Of a DNA stretch of 64,000 bases, positions 47,890-59,889 are shown one piece after another. The notes under the pieces were generated by a model. The model was not told the origin of the DNA. It did no database searches and saw only the letters and a list, made by a program, of their open reading frames with translations. Both the position numbers and the translations under genes were made by a program. The stretch is taken from positions 2,980,501 through 3,044,500 of the forward strand of contig CM032229.1 of assembly GCA_019009955.1 (NCBI GenBank), given 5' to 3'. The number at the start of each line of letters is the position of its first letter. Within the stretch, counting starts at the first letter, position 1. Source of the stretch: Riptortus pedestris (Eukaryota > Arthropoda > Insecta > Hemiptera > Alydidae).

Positions 47890-49190
47890 CACAGCTGTTT
47901 AAACCCGCTAAGAAGGAATTACTTTATTCTTCATCAGCCAATTGATCCTGCTGATCAGTGTAGTCTCTTGTAAAGCTTGAATATCTGTTGGAACCGAAAT
48001 GCATATTTTGGCGGGAAGCCAGTACCTCTACACCTGCCAGCTGTATCTGAGTAGAAGCACCCACTGCCTCCTAAATCAATAGATCCCCTACTGCTGCTCG
48101 GGGTAATATCTCAATCGCAGAGGTTTACAACTCCCAACCCTCAGCCCTGAATATCAATCGCTCCGACTATAAAAGCCCAGACTGGATGAAATACGAGTTT
48201 GCGAGCAGTAAAATGACAGAGCGCGATCCATATCCTGTCTGTAGCGCAGACTCTAATCCGCGGACGGCTTTACGGACCAATTAAGGAGTCAGTGGTCGTT
48301 GGAATCGTAAATACGGCCCCCGCGGAGTCACCACGGCAACACTGTTCCTCTTACATATTTCCTCCCCAAGACAAATGGTTTTCCTCGCCTAACACGTTGT
48401 AAGCTTGTAGCCAACATCCCTGAACATAATGGATGCAAGGTCAGTATATGCATTCATTAACGTATTTACTGGCTTTTGTACGAGTCGCTGACTGCTTCAT
48501 GTGCGAGTAGGCTCAACTTGAAGCAGTAAGTCCCTGATCTAGTCTCCTACGCCGCTGTTTATTCTGCCGGCAACTGGCAGAACCACATTTCACAGTTTTT
48601 ACTGTCTGCATTAAAAGGTAGCCATGTGTCACAGTTCAAGACCAAAGTCTATAAATCTCTCATTACTTCCTGCAGCTAAAGTATTATTCTAAAAGTAAAT
48701 AATATAAGTAAATATTTTAAATCAAACGATTTGAAAAAAAATACATAGATTTTTTTATGAGAAAAAAGGTACTAAAAGCTAACAAATAATCCTGAGTCCT
48801 AGTTACCAGTCACCACACCACTCTCCTTATCAATCTAGGACATTGATGTGGCAAATAAATAAAATCGTGGGGCATGTGCAATTTCCGTCAACAGTCAACC
48901 ATTCAAATGCTTATAAATGCTATTTGCTTATATATTCAGGTTACACTACGCTCCTCTATAATTTCTTGCGGCCATTTTGGATTTTTTTTTTGTAGTGTAC
49001 TTTATTCACCTAGTCAATCCCTTTCCTTTCGGTACACATATTGAGGGAGTTGTGAAGAAAAAGGTATGGCCGCCATTTTGTAACGATGGCCAACTTGGAT
49101 TTACAAAGATACTGAATATATTAAATTGTGTTGCCATCAAAATTAAAGGCTTGTACCAAATATCAGTTTAATCGATCAACTACTAAATTT
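47890..49190. other. non-coding; GC-balanced island at 48.0-48.4 kb
   Basis: 48000-48400 is the most GC-balanced unique stretch in this part, with no repeat match and no splice-bounded exon. It is a candidate conserved element. The rest is AT-rich and unassigned. Confidence 0.3.
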
Positions 49191-49204
49191 GACTCAAATA
49201 AATA

Positions 49205-49660
49205 TACCCTATGTGGGCAAACCCCGGCCCGCGAGACATTTTGAAAATCCAATCAAACAAATTACACTACTAACTCCATATGAAGAAGATGCGGAGAGAT
49301 TTGCGCGTTTTGCAGCACTTATAAATGCGAAACGTTCTTTTCATTGATGATAGTTAATACGTCAAAAATCGTACTAGGCTGACTGACGACAATTTGGAAA
49401 ATTCTTTTCGTCTTTGTATGAGTGAAAGTAATCCAAACATGGATGGATTAGTTTCCCAAATTCAAACTTATTGATTGTACCATGCTGTACCTATTTTTTC
49501 ATTTTATTTTGTTATTTTAATAATTTGCATTATAATTACATAGTCGTTATAATTTAATGTCTGATATCTAATGTTAAAAATTATGAACACCCCTTTAAAA
49601 TGCACTACTTTTAAAAGAGGCCCGCGAACGCATTTGCACACTTATGTAAGCCCGCAACAT
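49205..49660 (+). pseudogene. hAT transposase C-terminal (dimerisation) relic
   Basis: 49370-49474 translates RTRLTDDNLENSFRLCMSES then NPNMDGLVSQIQTY and stop. This matches the RSRLTDEHLxxxLRLxxxxxxPxxxxLVxxxQ end of hAT transposases of the ZBED/GTF2IRD2-related group. The flanking GCAAACCCCGGCCCGCGAG (49217) and AGGCCCGCGAACGC (49618) are the GCCCGCG words usual near the ends of such elements. The catalytic region is absent. Confidence 0.7.
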
Positions 49661-49706
49661 GTCAAAGGTTGTTTATTTCAAACCTGAAATAAACCAACTG
49701 GCCAAG

Positions 49707-50342
49707 CTAAATAAAATCATTTAAAATATATAAGGAAACGTTTTTCTTTATAAAGGAAAGCCCATGTTCCGCCAAATCATTGGAGTTCTCAAGAGGTATA
49801 GGCATGAAGTATTTGTATTTGGAAGATATTCTTTTCTTTCGTTCTTTATTGAACAAATGTCTAGAGAAATTTCTGATCAAAAGGTTAGAAATGATGTTCT
49901 TATTACGTTTTTGCACCATCATTGGTATCTCAACAAATGACGAAGATTCCAAACACCCCAAGGAAGCCAGATTGATTAGAATGCAGACATAGAAGGCATT
50001 GATAACCAAACTATGATTAATCGCATTGATTGCTTTATTATAATTTCGAGCAGAGAGTGAATTTCCATAAAGGACTAAGTTGTGACGAATACAAAAGAAG
50101 CTAGGAACAAGACGAAGCCATTGTTGGCGATGTGACGTGAAGCTCATACATCCCGACTCCGGTTCGGTCACGACCAGTGCAAAACTTCTCAAAGAATATA
50201 TCAGAGGAATGGGCACGATCTCCATGTTGGACCATGTCTTTCGTTGTCCTCTGCTTATCATCATCAGGAATTCACCGGCTACTCCTTTCTTCTGCCTGCA
50301 AATTAGACGCCTCGCCTCTCGGCTACAGGCTTCGACTCCCAA
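49707..50342 (-). CDS. 211-codon open frame of unknown function (hypothetical)
   Basis: The longest repeat-free open frame in the window. It is open from a TAA near 50375 down to the stop at 49707. The listed start is a TTG; the first ATG is at 50264 (codon 27), giving about 185 residues. The centre contains a hydrophobic stretch (HSLVINAFYVCILINLASLG) that could be a membrane segment, and the C-terminal third is lysine/arginine-rich. No family motif is recognised. It lies directly beside the hAT relic and could be part of a transposon, a chance frame, or an unspliced exon of an antisense gene. Confidence 0.25.
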   Translation of the reverse strand: MGVEACSREARRLICRQKKGVAGEFLMMISRGQRKTWSNMEIVPIPLIYSLRSFALVVTEPESGCMSFTSHRQQWLRLVPSFFCIRHNLVLYGNSLSARNYNKAINAINHSLVINAFYVCILINLASLGCLESSSFVEIPMMVQKRNKNIISNLLIRNFSRHLFNKERKKRISSKYKYFMPIPLENSNDLAEHGLSFIKKNVSLYILNDFI

Positions 50343-50399
50343 CAGTAAAGCCAGTCCAACCTCAAGGCATTATGAATCTTTATAATCCCTTTCGGTATT

Positions 50400-51930
50400 A
50401 ATTTCGGATTTAATTGGTTTGGTATAAATGGGAAGTCATTAATTCCCTGGAAAACATTAGAGGATTTAATCTAGTCACTTGGAAATTCTTAAATTCACGA
50501 GCATATGATTCCTCAATCATTTACAATGAAGAGTTTTACACTATCTTTTGCTTCCTCGGCTTCCAAGTCCTGCATTCACCAAAAACCTGGATAGCAGCTC
50601 AGGGAATCTGGTTAGTGTTCTGCAGCTCAGTAACAGGTGGCTCTTCCTACTAAGATGTTTTGCAGAATAAGTTAAAAACAGGGAAGAACTTTCATTGAAA
50701 TATATATGCTAAATAATAACAATATTGAAAAGCTAAATAACACATATTCCTTTATTAAGAGTATATTATTGTCAGACTATGAACATTTAATTGTTATTGT
50801 TTTTCGAAGCTATTGCATACGTATTGTGCGAATATGTTACTTATATAATAAGAGTATTTGAAATTGTATTAAAAATTATTTAAGCAGAATAACTAACGAT
50901 ACTAAGATAAAATGGCTAGACCACTGGCAACACCCATGTATTTACTCCAAAATAAGTAAACAAAAAAAATAAAATGTTTTGCACTATAGAAGTAAGTTAA
51001 TGGAGGAAATGGAAAATTTTCGTTTCGTCCTTTTTCTTCTCACTGAATACTTTGCAAAGAGCAGGAACAATGAAGATATATCAACATTAAGCAAGGTATA
51101 AATACTCATACTAGCTAATGGCCAGTTAGCCTGTTTATTGAAGCTACGGGCTTCGGGGAATAATCAATCCTGTGGAATTATCTCATCTAGCTCTTTTATT
51201 GTTGGATAGTCTCATGCAAATGGAAAATCAGCTGACTTGAACCGCCATTGTTTGTAGCCATTCTCTGACTGGCACAGCTAATGGAAGGTCTATGTTACGT
51301 TGTGACCATTATTGTAGTTATCTCTTAGTGTTCTATTTTCTTCTGATGAGGCGTCATGCGGATGCTAAAGTAATAAAAAAACATTTGTTTTCGATCGATT
51401 GTTTAAGTGGAAAACAAATAATAGTACACAACAAAATCCATTTCCTTACCTTACATCAACCAAAACTTCTTCAAAACATTCAACAACTGCTTCTGTAAAT
51501 AAAGTTAGCCACAAGAAGGTACTCCATGACTTATTTAATGCAAGTTGTTATCTGTTCTAGTTAAAGTTTTAAATGGAATAGTCGACCTGGAAGTCTTTTA
51601 AATAGGAAAGTCCCGTAGTAGAAAACAGTCTCAAGATGTTTAAAGGAGGATCCTGGGATGGAGGATCGTAATGCAGTTGGAAGAGTATCGTATGTCTTGA
51701 GTAACTAGCCAATCCAATTACCGGCTGACGTTGCCCATTACAATGGAATCGGAGGGGTCTTCAACAGACCGGAATCAGCAGGCATCAACAGGAATCAACA
51801 TCTCACACTAATTAACATTGCTCTATCTACAACTTGCAGCAATTAATACCCGACTAGGTTTGATGCTAGAACGGATTTACGTATGGTTAAATTCAAATTT
51901 ATTATTTGCATAAGGTCTTTGGAATTAGCT
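50400..51930. other. non-coding, nothing recognised
   Basis: AT-rich; no splice-bounded exon, named repeat or RNA gene seen. Confidence 0.35.
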
Positions 51931-51937
51931 CTATTTT

Positions 51938-52072
51938 TAGCAGATTTCCCATTCAGACGAATCAGCTATTGAGGTTGTACTCATGACGCAATTTACGAAA
52001 ACAATCCTCAAATGTCCATCGATCCTACCTATGAAATGAGGTCCGCTCAAAATGATTTGGGTGGATATATAT
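51938..52072 (+). mobile_element. HINE-like element, first half (interrupted)
   Basis: TTTAGCAGATTTCCCATTCA then ATCAGCTATTGAGGTTGTAC and AAATGTCCATCGATCCTACC, to the (AT)n core, where an RTE-like element intervenes. The palindrome is degraded. Confidence 0.85.
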
Positions 52073-52560
52073 ATATAATTCGACTTTAGGAGTGTAAGTC
52101 ACTGAAATCCTCCTAAACGGCTGGACCGATTTGATTGAATTTTCTTTTGCGCGTTTGAGTGACGCCCTGGGTGGTTTAGATTCGCAAATCAGGCCGGCAG
52201 ATGGAGCAGGAGTGGGGTTTGTAAGGGAGGCCTAAAATTAAAAATAGCGATATTTCGTATCCTATTGGTTTTTTGGCAAATACGCACAGTTGTTTATTTT
52301 GTTATTTATAGCAACATTTGGCGTATAACATTGTATAAACGAGATATACACTACAAAAGTGGGAGCCAACAATTTTATTGGGCACTGACGATTGAACCGA
52401 ACTTAATATAACTCTATATGGAAATTAGCATGAATTCCTCCATGATTATAAGCTATATTAATTTTTTTAGGTACGAACTTGTTTTAAACATAATATTATT
52501 AAATGTAATATCCTAATCACTTGATATATCATGCAGGACAACGCCTGCCGGGTCCTTTAG
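52073..52560 (-). mobile_element. RTE-like element inserted in the (AT)n core of a HINE-like copy
   Basis: Minus-strand start ACTAAAGGACCCGGCAGGCG then TTGTCCTGCATGATATATCA, the characteristic beginning of RTE-type derivatives. One monomer of the 297-bp type follows (GTGGGGTTTGTAAGGGAGGC and AAAAATAGCGATATTTCGTA in + reading). The 3' end is CGGTCCAGCCGTTTAGGAGG. No coding frame. Confidence 0.75.
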
Positions 52561-52660
52561 TGTATATATTAGAGGGGTATTAAAAAATTCTAAATATTTC
52601 CGTTATTATGAGTTGGATCGAAAAATGTAATAGAATTTTAAAGGTACTGCTCTGAGTTAG
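52558..52660 (+). mobile_element. HINE-like element, second part (resumed)
   Basis: AGAGGGGTATTAAAAAATTC, TAAATATTTCCGTTATTATG and AGTTGGATCGAAAAATGTAA resume the HINE order after the RTE-like insertion, then it is truncated. 52660-53420 is AT-rich and unassigned. Confidence 0.75.
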
Positions 52661-53423
52661 CTGAGATTCTAAATTCCGCATGAAAATTCATGAACGATGC
52701 GTAAAAAATTCGGAAAAAATATTTGTTAACACTTTCGTCAATTCCTTATTTCTGTCCTAAATAAAAGTGGTTAATTTTTAGGGACAACTAAGTCTGATCG
52801 GATTATTGTTAGTCCTTCATCAATGTTTTTATTTCATATTACTCAACTTCCACGGAATTTTTGAGAGCAATGAGTTAAGCAAATGCGTCCACATCGCAGA
52901 AGCAACACATAAGCTGCTGTATTTATCAGCGGGTAATACAAGAATACAATTGATGAATCTTCTTATTAGAGTCAATTCTCAAATTAAAATAATAGAATCA
53001 TGCCTGTCAATAAACTAAATTGATCACTTACTGAAAATATTCTTGAAATTGTTAAAGCTTTAATTAAGCAGTATACTAAGTTTTAATTTAAATTTTGTGA
53101 AATATGTAAGAAAATAAGTAAACTACAGCTTTACCGTATTATTCATGTATTTCAAGGAATTTTCGATTCAAGGAAGCTTCGATAGAATTGGATGTTAATT
53201 AAAAGCACTTAATTTCTGAACCATACATTTACTTCCACAAGGACCTAGAGACATTTGCCGAAATTCAAAACAACTAATATGAAATACACTATTCGCAAAT
53301 TGGATGGATGATATTTCCATATCATAAGTTTATATGCTTTCTGTGGAATTATTTGCTCATTTAATGTTTTATAATGCTACGTTTTGAATTTTAGAATGCT
53401 TCACAATAGTTTTGTACTCAGGC

Positions 53424-53622
53424 CATGTGAGATTAAGGCACTGACTGGCCTTCATCTCACATGGTAAACCTAGAGTGGCGAGTTCATTCCTACCTGGGCA
53501 AAAAGAATTTATTTGGTGACGAGCCCATTAAATAAAATCCTCTTCTCAACCTGAATAAAAAAGGTTGATAACCTGTGCATAGTATATAGTAGCAAAAAGC
53601 GGACCTTAATATATGATAATAG
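53424..53622 (+). repeat. tRNA-derived SINE, near full length
   Basis: GGCACTGACTGGCCTTCATC, TCACATGGTAAACCTAGAGT, damaged B box GAGTTCATTCC, and TTTATTTGGTGACGAGCCCA. Confidence 0.85.
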
Positions 53623-53794
53623 GAGTGTAGTAATTATGATGTTTTTCATGATTAGTTTTATACGATTTCAAGTCGTATTTTTCGTTTTCTATTTTTGTTG
53701 TTGTACATGGTCCCAGTAGAAGGTGAATCATTTTTTCAAGGTGACAGGAATACGAAATTTTAAAAATCATGTGTTTGTTGTGGTAAAAGTTTAT

Positions 53795-53982
53795 TATTAT
53801 TATTATTTATTAACGTCCATTTTTTGCAACTCAGGCTAATTGGGAGGGGTTATCTACAGGTTACCACCCTTTTTATCCAGGGCATATCTAGTTTATCTTA
53901 CTTAGGATGTGATTTAATGAATTCAGTCACTAAATAATTTCCTTTGCCCAGACGAGAATCGAACTCGCCACTCTATGTGGTA
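53795..53982 (-). repeat. tRNA-derived SINE, inverted
   Basis: ATTTATTAACGTCCATTTTT, GGTTATCTACAGGTTACCAC, CAGTCACTAAATAA and GAATCGAACTCGCCACTCTA. It faces the copy at 53424, leaving a 170-bp spacer. Confidence 0.85.
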
Positions 53983-54054
53983 AAAAGTGTGAATTAACTC
54001 AATGTAAGACTTCCATTTTGAGATGTTCCTATGAAGGTATTGGGTTGACTTCAA

Positions 54055-54507
54055 TTATTGGTAGAATGTGGTATGTTGTAGGGAATAACCTTTGGAAAAA
54101 CCATGTATAGGAGTTGTGTAAGTGACGGTGGTGCTATCTGTTGACAGCTCTCCAAACAGGCGTCCTCCAAACAGAATTGGATATTTGTAGGGAGTGACTA
54201 GTTGGAGGTGGCAGGCAAATGATCTCCTTAAATAGCCTAATCCCTCCTGCTGGAGAATAACGGTGCTGGAAAGGGCCCTGATGTTATCCAGCGGCATATA
54301 GGCAAAGGTCACATCACACCTCATTACCGGCAGCTCGCTGCTTATTAGCTCTGTGGCGACACTATTGGGCAGCTCTGAAGAAGAATGAGCGGGCATCGAA
54401 AGGTAGAGATCGTGGTCACCCATCCAGTATACCCTCGTGCAATACCTACCCTCTCTATTAGCATCGCCACCTATATTAACATACGGCTCAGCTGACACAC
54501 ATACCAA
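54055..54507 (-). other. 150-codon antisense open frame, unknown
   Basis: GC-balanced stretch with an open minus-strand frame starting MVCVSAEPYVNIGGDANREG. No domain motif, splice support or paralogue in the window. It may equally be a non-coding conserved block. Confidence 0.2.
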
Positions 54508-54633
54508 CCCCCCCCCTATCCTCCCTCTCTGCTATTACTAGCTATATTTTGCAGGAGATTTTCCAAGTCAGCATACCACAACATTTATATTAAACTGCTT
54601 CAAATACTGCCACCAAGTGGTGAAATATCCACA

Positions 54634-55466
54634 TTTTAGCAAATTTCCCACTCATGACGCGATATTCGAAAAATGCTCTCAAATACCCATTTATTCTATC
54701 TAGTACATGATGAAAATGAGGTCCGTTCAAATATATATAGACTAGTCTATTACCACTCTAGCGGTCTCAACAAATTTTGTTTGATCGTAACCAAATTCGA
54801 TATATAAGCACTCCATGCAAAACTAAAGGTCATGTTCGTTAAAGGCTTAAATCGAACAAGTCAAAGTGGAGGGGTTTATGAGGGGGGGGGGAGAGTTTTG
54901 AAGAATTGTATGTTGACAATCTTATGGGAAATAAAGTTGCCACTCAAACTCTTTTCATATTAGCAATGGGCTGTTATTTCATGAACCGCTATATTCCAAG
55001 CTTAAATTCCAAATATTGTATTCATTGAACTTGTGTGATCACGTCATCAAGTAAGATTTTACCTTATTGCTCTAAAATGTTTATTTGATCTTCTATACCA
55101 TACTCCATATCTAACTTTTACATTCAACACCAAAGACCGTATTAGTTAATTGCTGAATTCGGACCCGGAAAAGGGGCTGTTTAGAGGGGTTAGGGATTAG
55201 AAAATTCAACTTATGTCCAACTTATGAGTCGGACCGAAATGTGTTTTAGAACCAATCTAGTTAAAATACTGAAGCTCTACAATTGTACTTCTATGCATTT
55301 TTTCATAGCTCAAATATTATTATTATATTAAGATTGTTTAAAAAGTGAGTGGTTCTTACTTTCTGGTTTTCTGACAGAAAATATTCTGAGATGAGATCAC
55401 GAGTGTTTCATACCAGCACAAGGGAAATCTGCTTAGTTTACACAGCCCCTACGAGAAGGACTTTTT
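54634..55466 (+). mobile_element. HINE-like element, two-module copy, both ends
   Basis: TTTAGCAAATTTCCCACTCA opens it. ATTACCACTCTAGCGGTCTC, CATGTTCGTTAAAGGC and the second module AAAATGTTTATTTGATCTTC follow. GGGAAATCTGCTTAGTTTAC then ACAGCCCCTACGAGAAGGAC closes it with a damaged hairpin. Confidence 0.85.
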
Positions 55467-55917
55467 TCATTCATTTATCACGTTGTATGAAACCTAGTTA
55501 GCAGAATTACAAATTTGATCGTAACTGTGAGTCGAGGCTGCTGGGTTTATATTCGAGAGGGGTGCTGCGTAAAGCTCCCAACAAATCCAGTATGATACTG
55601 ATGACGTCACCCAATATTCTATTCGCTATTTCCCCCTCAATGAGAAGCGTATGTACACAGGGATAGAATTGTAAGCTATATTCACAGTTGCTTTAAGTAA
55701 ATTGAAAAAAGATGAGGAGGGAGGTTGAAAAAAACTACAGAAAAATACAAATAAATAGTTCATTAATAGTGTTAAAAAATGTGTAGAATATTTCATATTT
55801 AACCTTAATATTTGAATTGGAATTTTTGAATTTCTTTAACCCATTCTCTGAACCCATATTTCTCTGGCTCTATTAGTTTTAACATGAAATGATTTTATAT
55901 TAATTTAAAGAGTCTTT

Positions 55918-55997
55918 CTCGTCATCCTTTTGAACAGGATCGTTGGACATTTGATTTAAAGAAAGGTTTCGAAATTCGCGTTATCAGTTCAAGTTGA
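55918..55997 (-). mobile_element. HINE-like element, small fragment
   Basis: CTCGTCATCCTTTTGAACAG, GGATCGTTGGACATTTGA and GTTTCGAAATTCGCG. 56.0-57.85 kb beyond shows no gene. 57320-57680 is GC-balanced with a chance-looking 74-codon frame. Confidence 0.5.
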
Positions 55998-57854
55998 ATA
56001 TTAAATGTATAGAATTTTACGGCATTAAGGTAAGATCGGGGCCGAAAATAGCTAGAAAATTTAACATTTCACGACATTTAAATATGTAGGAACGAACTGC
56101 TAGTAGGTTATAGTTTTGTTGGTCGCCTGAGCCACCACAGCTAGTAACTTATTTGCTGGTACGATTTCATACTCTGTCAATCTTATAAGAGCAAAAATAT
56201 TGCCCTTATTATTTATTTAGTTTTTTTTTTATTGTTTGACATAGTAATGGCTCAATTGATCAAATAATAGTTAGTCCTTCATCCAGTTTTTATTTTATTT
56301 TATCCAATGTACTCTTCGAAGCTAAGATTTAAGTCATCACTCACATCGGCAAAGCTACATATAATCTGCTGTATTTACTCTAAGACAGAGGATTATTCTA
56401 CATCTCAAAATAAAATTAAAGAAATATGACTGACAATAATCTAAATAGACCAATTTCTGGAAATACTCTTGAAGTTAACAATCATTCAATTAAGCATGCA
56501 TTCACGTTTTATATTTACATTATATTTCAATAATTATTTAAATCTAGCTACTCTTAACTCATTAACGACAGGGGGATCTAAATTTCAAGTGAGTTTCCTT
56601 GAAGACAGTTCATCGTTTCTAATCATGAACTAAGGTATATCAGATATTGATTCTCGTATTATTCAAATATTTCAATGATTTTTAAAATCTAGCTATCGAT
56701 TACTTTGTAGGTTAATTAGAAGACCCCCATTGCAAAAATTTCAGAACAATTCACGTCCTTCCTCAAGGCATTGGTAATATTGCAAAATTATGAAGTAACA
56801 CAATAAATATTTATTTTTTATAATTAGCAAATTGGTTGGATTATTTTAATTGCCAGATGATTTTAAAGACATAGAAAGTTGGGTCATCCCATAACGTTTA
56901 TGCCATTATTTGTTCATTTAAGATTTTTTAATGCTACGTTTCGATCTTTAGGATTTCTGTACCAATCGTATATTTGTCGTTTTTATATACGCTATATGAT
57001 TTGAAATTGTGCAAAGTCCTTGACGAACGAAGGTAAGGCACTTTTCCAAGGAGTTGGGAATTTTAAATATCATTGAAATATGGAACTATGATTGTTTAGA
57101 TAAATAATGTGTTAATTAACTTTCTGTAAAACATTTATCATAAGGTCACATGTGCGGTGCAATATTGCTTGTCATTTCGTAACTATAAACCTTCCTTTGC
57201 TGCCAAATGTCATTTATATTGCTTTGAAACCTTTGAAAGTCGGCTTCATCCGACGGGCAATTTGATATTTCTGATATTGGCGGTAAAGGGCCGACTAAGT
57301 TTAATATTAATATAAGTATAATCGTGAGAAGATCAATGTATCATAATGCTGGAAGAGGAGAGACTCCTGACAGAGATCGCTGTCCAAATGACCCAAGAAG
57401 AAAGGGCAAGCACCAACCTATCCACTTTATATTAGTTACAAGACAGACTGACAGACAGAGGAGATGGCGGTGGTGGGGAGAAACTAATGAAGTGCCGAAT
57501 CCTGTGTTGACAGGCGAACATCAACATCAACACGAGGTAACGAGCTAGGAGCCATCTTGATAGTGTCCCATCACCTATGACAAGGCACATACCTGATCTC
57601 CTTTAGATCTTACCAACACTGGTTCAGACACAACGAATCTGACCATTCCGCGAGCCAACATAACACTAGTCAGCTGTTCACTGAAGTTGGAATAACTTCT
57701 TGGATGAATTGAACAAATGTCTTAGCCGAGAACTCTGGGGTAATATGCTATGTGGCAATGGAACATGTATTCAAATAAATAACTTCTCATGGGGTTACTA
57801 GAATGAGAAAAAAGAGGGGGGGGGAAAGCCCAACTCCTCCTTTAAAAACTAAAA

Positions 57855-58160
57855 AAAAAATGGAAATATCTCTGTTAATAATAAACAGAGGTCCTTTACA
57901 ATTTATCGATTTAACCCATCATAACGAAAATATTAAGACTTTCCTAAATTTCCCACCTCTAAACTCCTCCCCTCCCATCCCACTTAACTAACTTGATCTC
58001 AAGTTTTATATGAAACGACTAAACATCGAGTTTGGTAACGATCAAACAAAACTTTTGTCCGCTTAAGGGTTAAAAGACAAATATATACAGTTTTGAAGGG
58101 ACCTCATTTTCGTCATCTCCTACGTACGATGACATTTGCCAAAAATTTCAAAAAGCACTT
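57855..58160 (-). mobile_element. HINE-like element, interior fragment
   Basis: AATATCTCTGTTAATAATAA, AACATCGAGTTTGGTAACGA, CAAACAAAACTTTTGTCCGC and TTTTCGTCATCTCC. Both termini lost. 58.16-58.74 kb beyond is unassigned. Confidence 0.75.
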
Positions 58161-58750
58161 CATATTTACAATAGACTGAACATTTTATTTAGTTTATTTA
58201 GGTGTGTCGCAATTTAAGCGATTCACACATTTTCTTGGTATAGACTGAACAGGTCACCTTGAAGATGGAAGAGACTTTTTATTGGATTAAATCTTTTAAA
58301 ACATGAATATTACTTTAATAGTTTCATCAAAATATATGCATTCCAGCTTTCATCCATTCCAAGAGAGGATAATGTCCACCGGATAGCCTAAGAGTGTTGG
58401 CATTCCCGTATAGGAAACGGCATATATGATTACTAGATCTAGAGAATGGTAATCTATGTATATGCGATGTGAGAAAGATTGATAGGGCTGAGGACTATGG
58501 TGGTTCCATCTGATAATTATAAGTGGGAAGATCGGTAAATCTGCCAAGGCTGTGCATAAGTCCCATGATGACAGATGGCACCACTGCATCACACACATAT
58601 GGCCTTCATACATTTACATAGCTCAAACCCAACACTAAACGTGTTTTTTTTAAAAAAAAAAAATTGAACTTGATTTTGACAATGTATCTTGGAATAAGAA
58701 AGAAATGCAACTAAAATAAAAATAAAAGAGAACAAGCATATATATGAAAA

Positions 58751-59542
58751 GTCCGTCACGCAAGTGCTGCGTAAACTAAGCAGATTTCCCACGTGAAGGT
58801 TTACAATAAATTAATATACATACAGGTAACTTCGACGTGAATGCTCAGTAAATGTACATTACATGGCTGAGTTGTAAACAAACTGGCAAGCCAGCCTCGT
58901 AGCGCTGCATAGATAGACCGGAAAGACAAACAATTAATGAAATATATTTGAATATAACATATTAATTTTATTGAAAACAATTTACTAAAGCTAGTGGTGT
59001 AATTTGTAATGAATCAGAATCAGTTTTATCTCAATCACTCAAATTTTAGTAATCCAAAAACAAAAGAAGGGGGGGGGGGGTGGTCAACAGAACGTATTTG
59101 CATATATCTCACAAAGTAAGAGTTCAATGAAAACAATATTTGGTATTTAGGCTTCAATTAATATCTTTTATTATATAACAGAGCATTATTTATGTAACAC
59201 TAGTAGAAGTGGGGGTTTACTGAAGGCTGAAAACTGAAAAATGCAAATATCTCGGTTAATATTCAAGATAGAAAATAAATGTATATAACATCATTTATAG
59301 TGTATTCAATTTTCAATAAGATTGGTTCTATACACTTTTTCAATCCGACTTATAGTAACGGAGATATTTCGAATTTTCAAAATTCTCCTCCTGTAAACCC
59401 CCCCCCCCTCTCCCTGGTCCGATTTCAGCCGTTAACGAACTTGATCTTTCTTTTTGCATAAAACGACTAAATATCGAATTTGGTAACGATTACACAAAAA
59501 TTGCGACCGCTAGAGTGGTAACAGACAAATATATAGATAGAT

Positions 59543-59591
<49 letters not shown>

Positions 59592-59715
59592 CATACAGTT
59601 TTGAACACATACATACAGTTTCGTCATCTCCTAGGTAGGATGGATGGACATTTGAAGAAAAAAATCATGAGTACAACCTCAATAGCTGATTTCACTTGAG
59701 GGGAAATCTGCTAAA
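58751..59715 (-). mobile_element. HINE-like element, most complete copy (about 965 bp)
   Basis: Opens with GTCCGTCACGCAAGTGCTGC then TAAACTAAGCAGATTTCCC. The interior holds AACATATTAATTTTATTGAA, GTGGGGGTTTACTGAAGGCT, CAATAAGATTGGTTCTATAC, GACTTATAGTAACGGAGATA, ATCGAATTTGGTAACGATTA, GCGACCGCTAGAGTGGTAAC and (AT)n at 59550-59586. It closes with GCTGATTTCACTTGAGGGGA then AATCTGCTAA. No open frame; non-autonomous. Confidence 0.9.
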
Positions 59716-59889
59716 AAACAAGAAAAAGCCGGTAAACAAAAACTAAGATTAGGTCCTTAAACAGTACGTTTTTCAATGGCCTTCTGAAATAAAATTTGTT
59801 AACTTTTTTTTTTGAATTTGATGTATTCTTAAGTTAGTTTGAAATGTTGACTTTTCTTCATGGGGTCTTTGGTTTAATATTAACATCGA

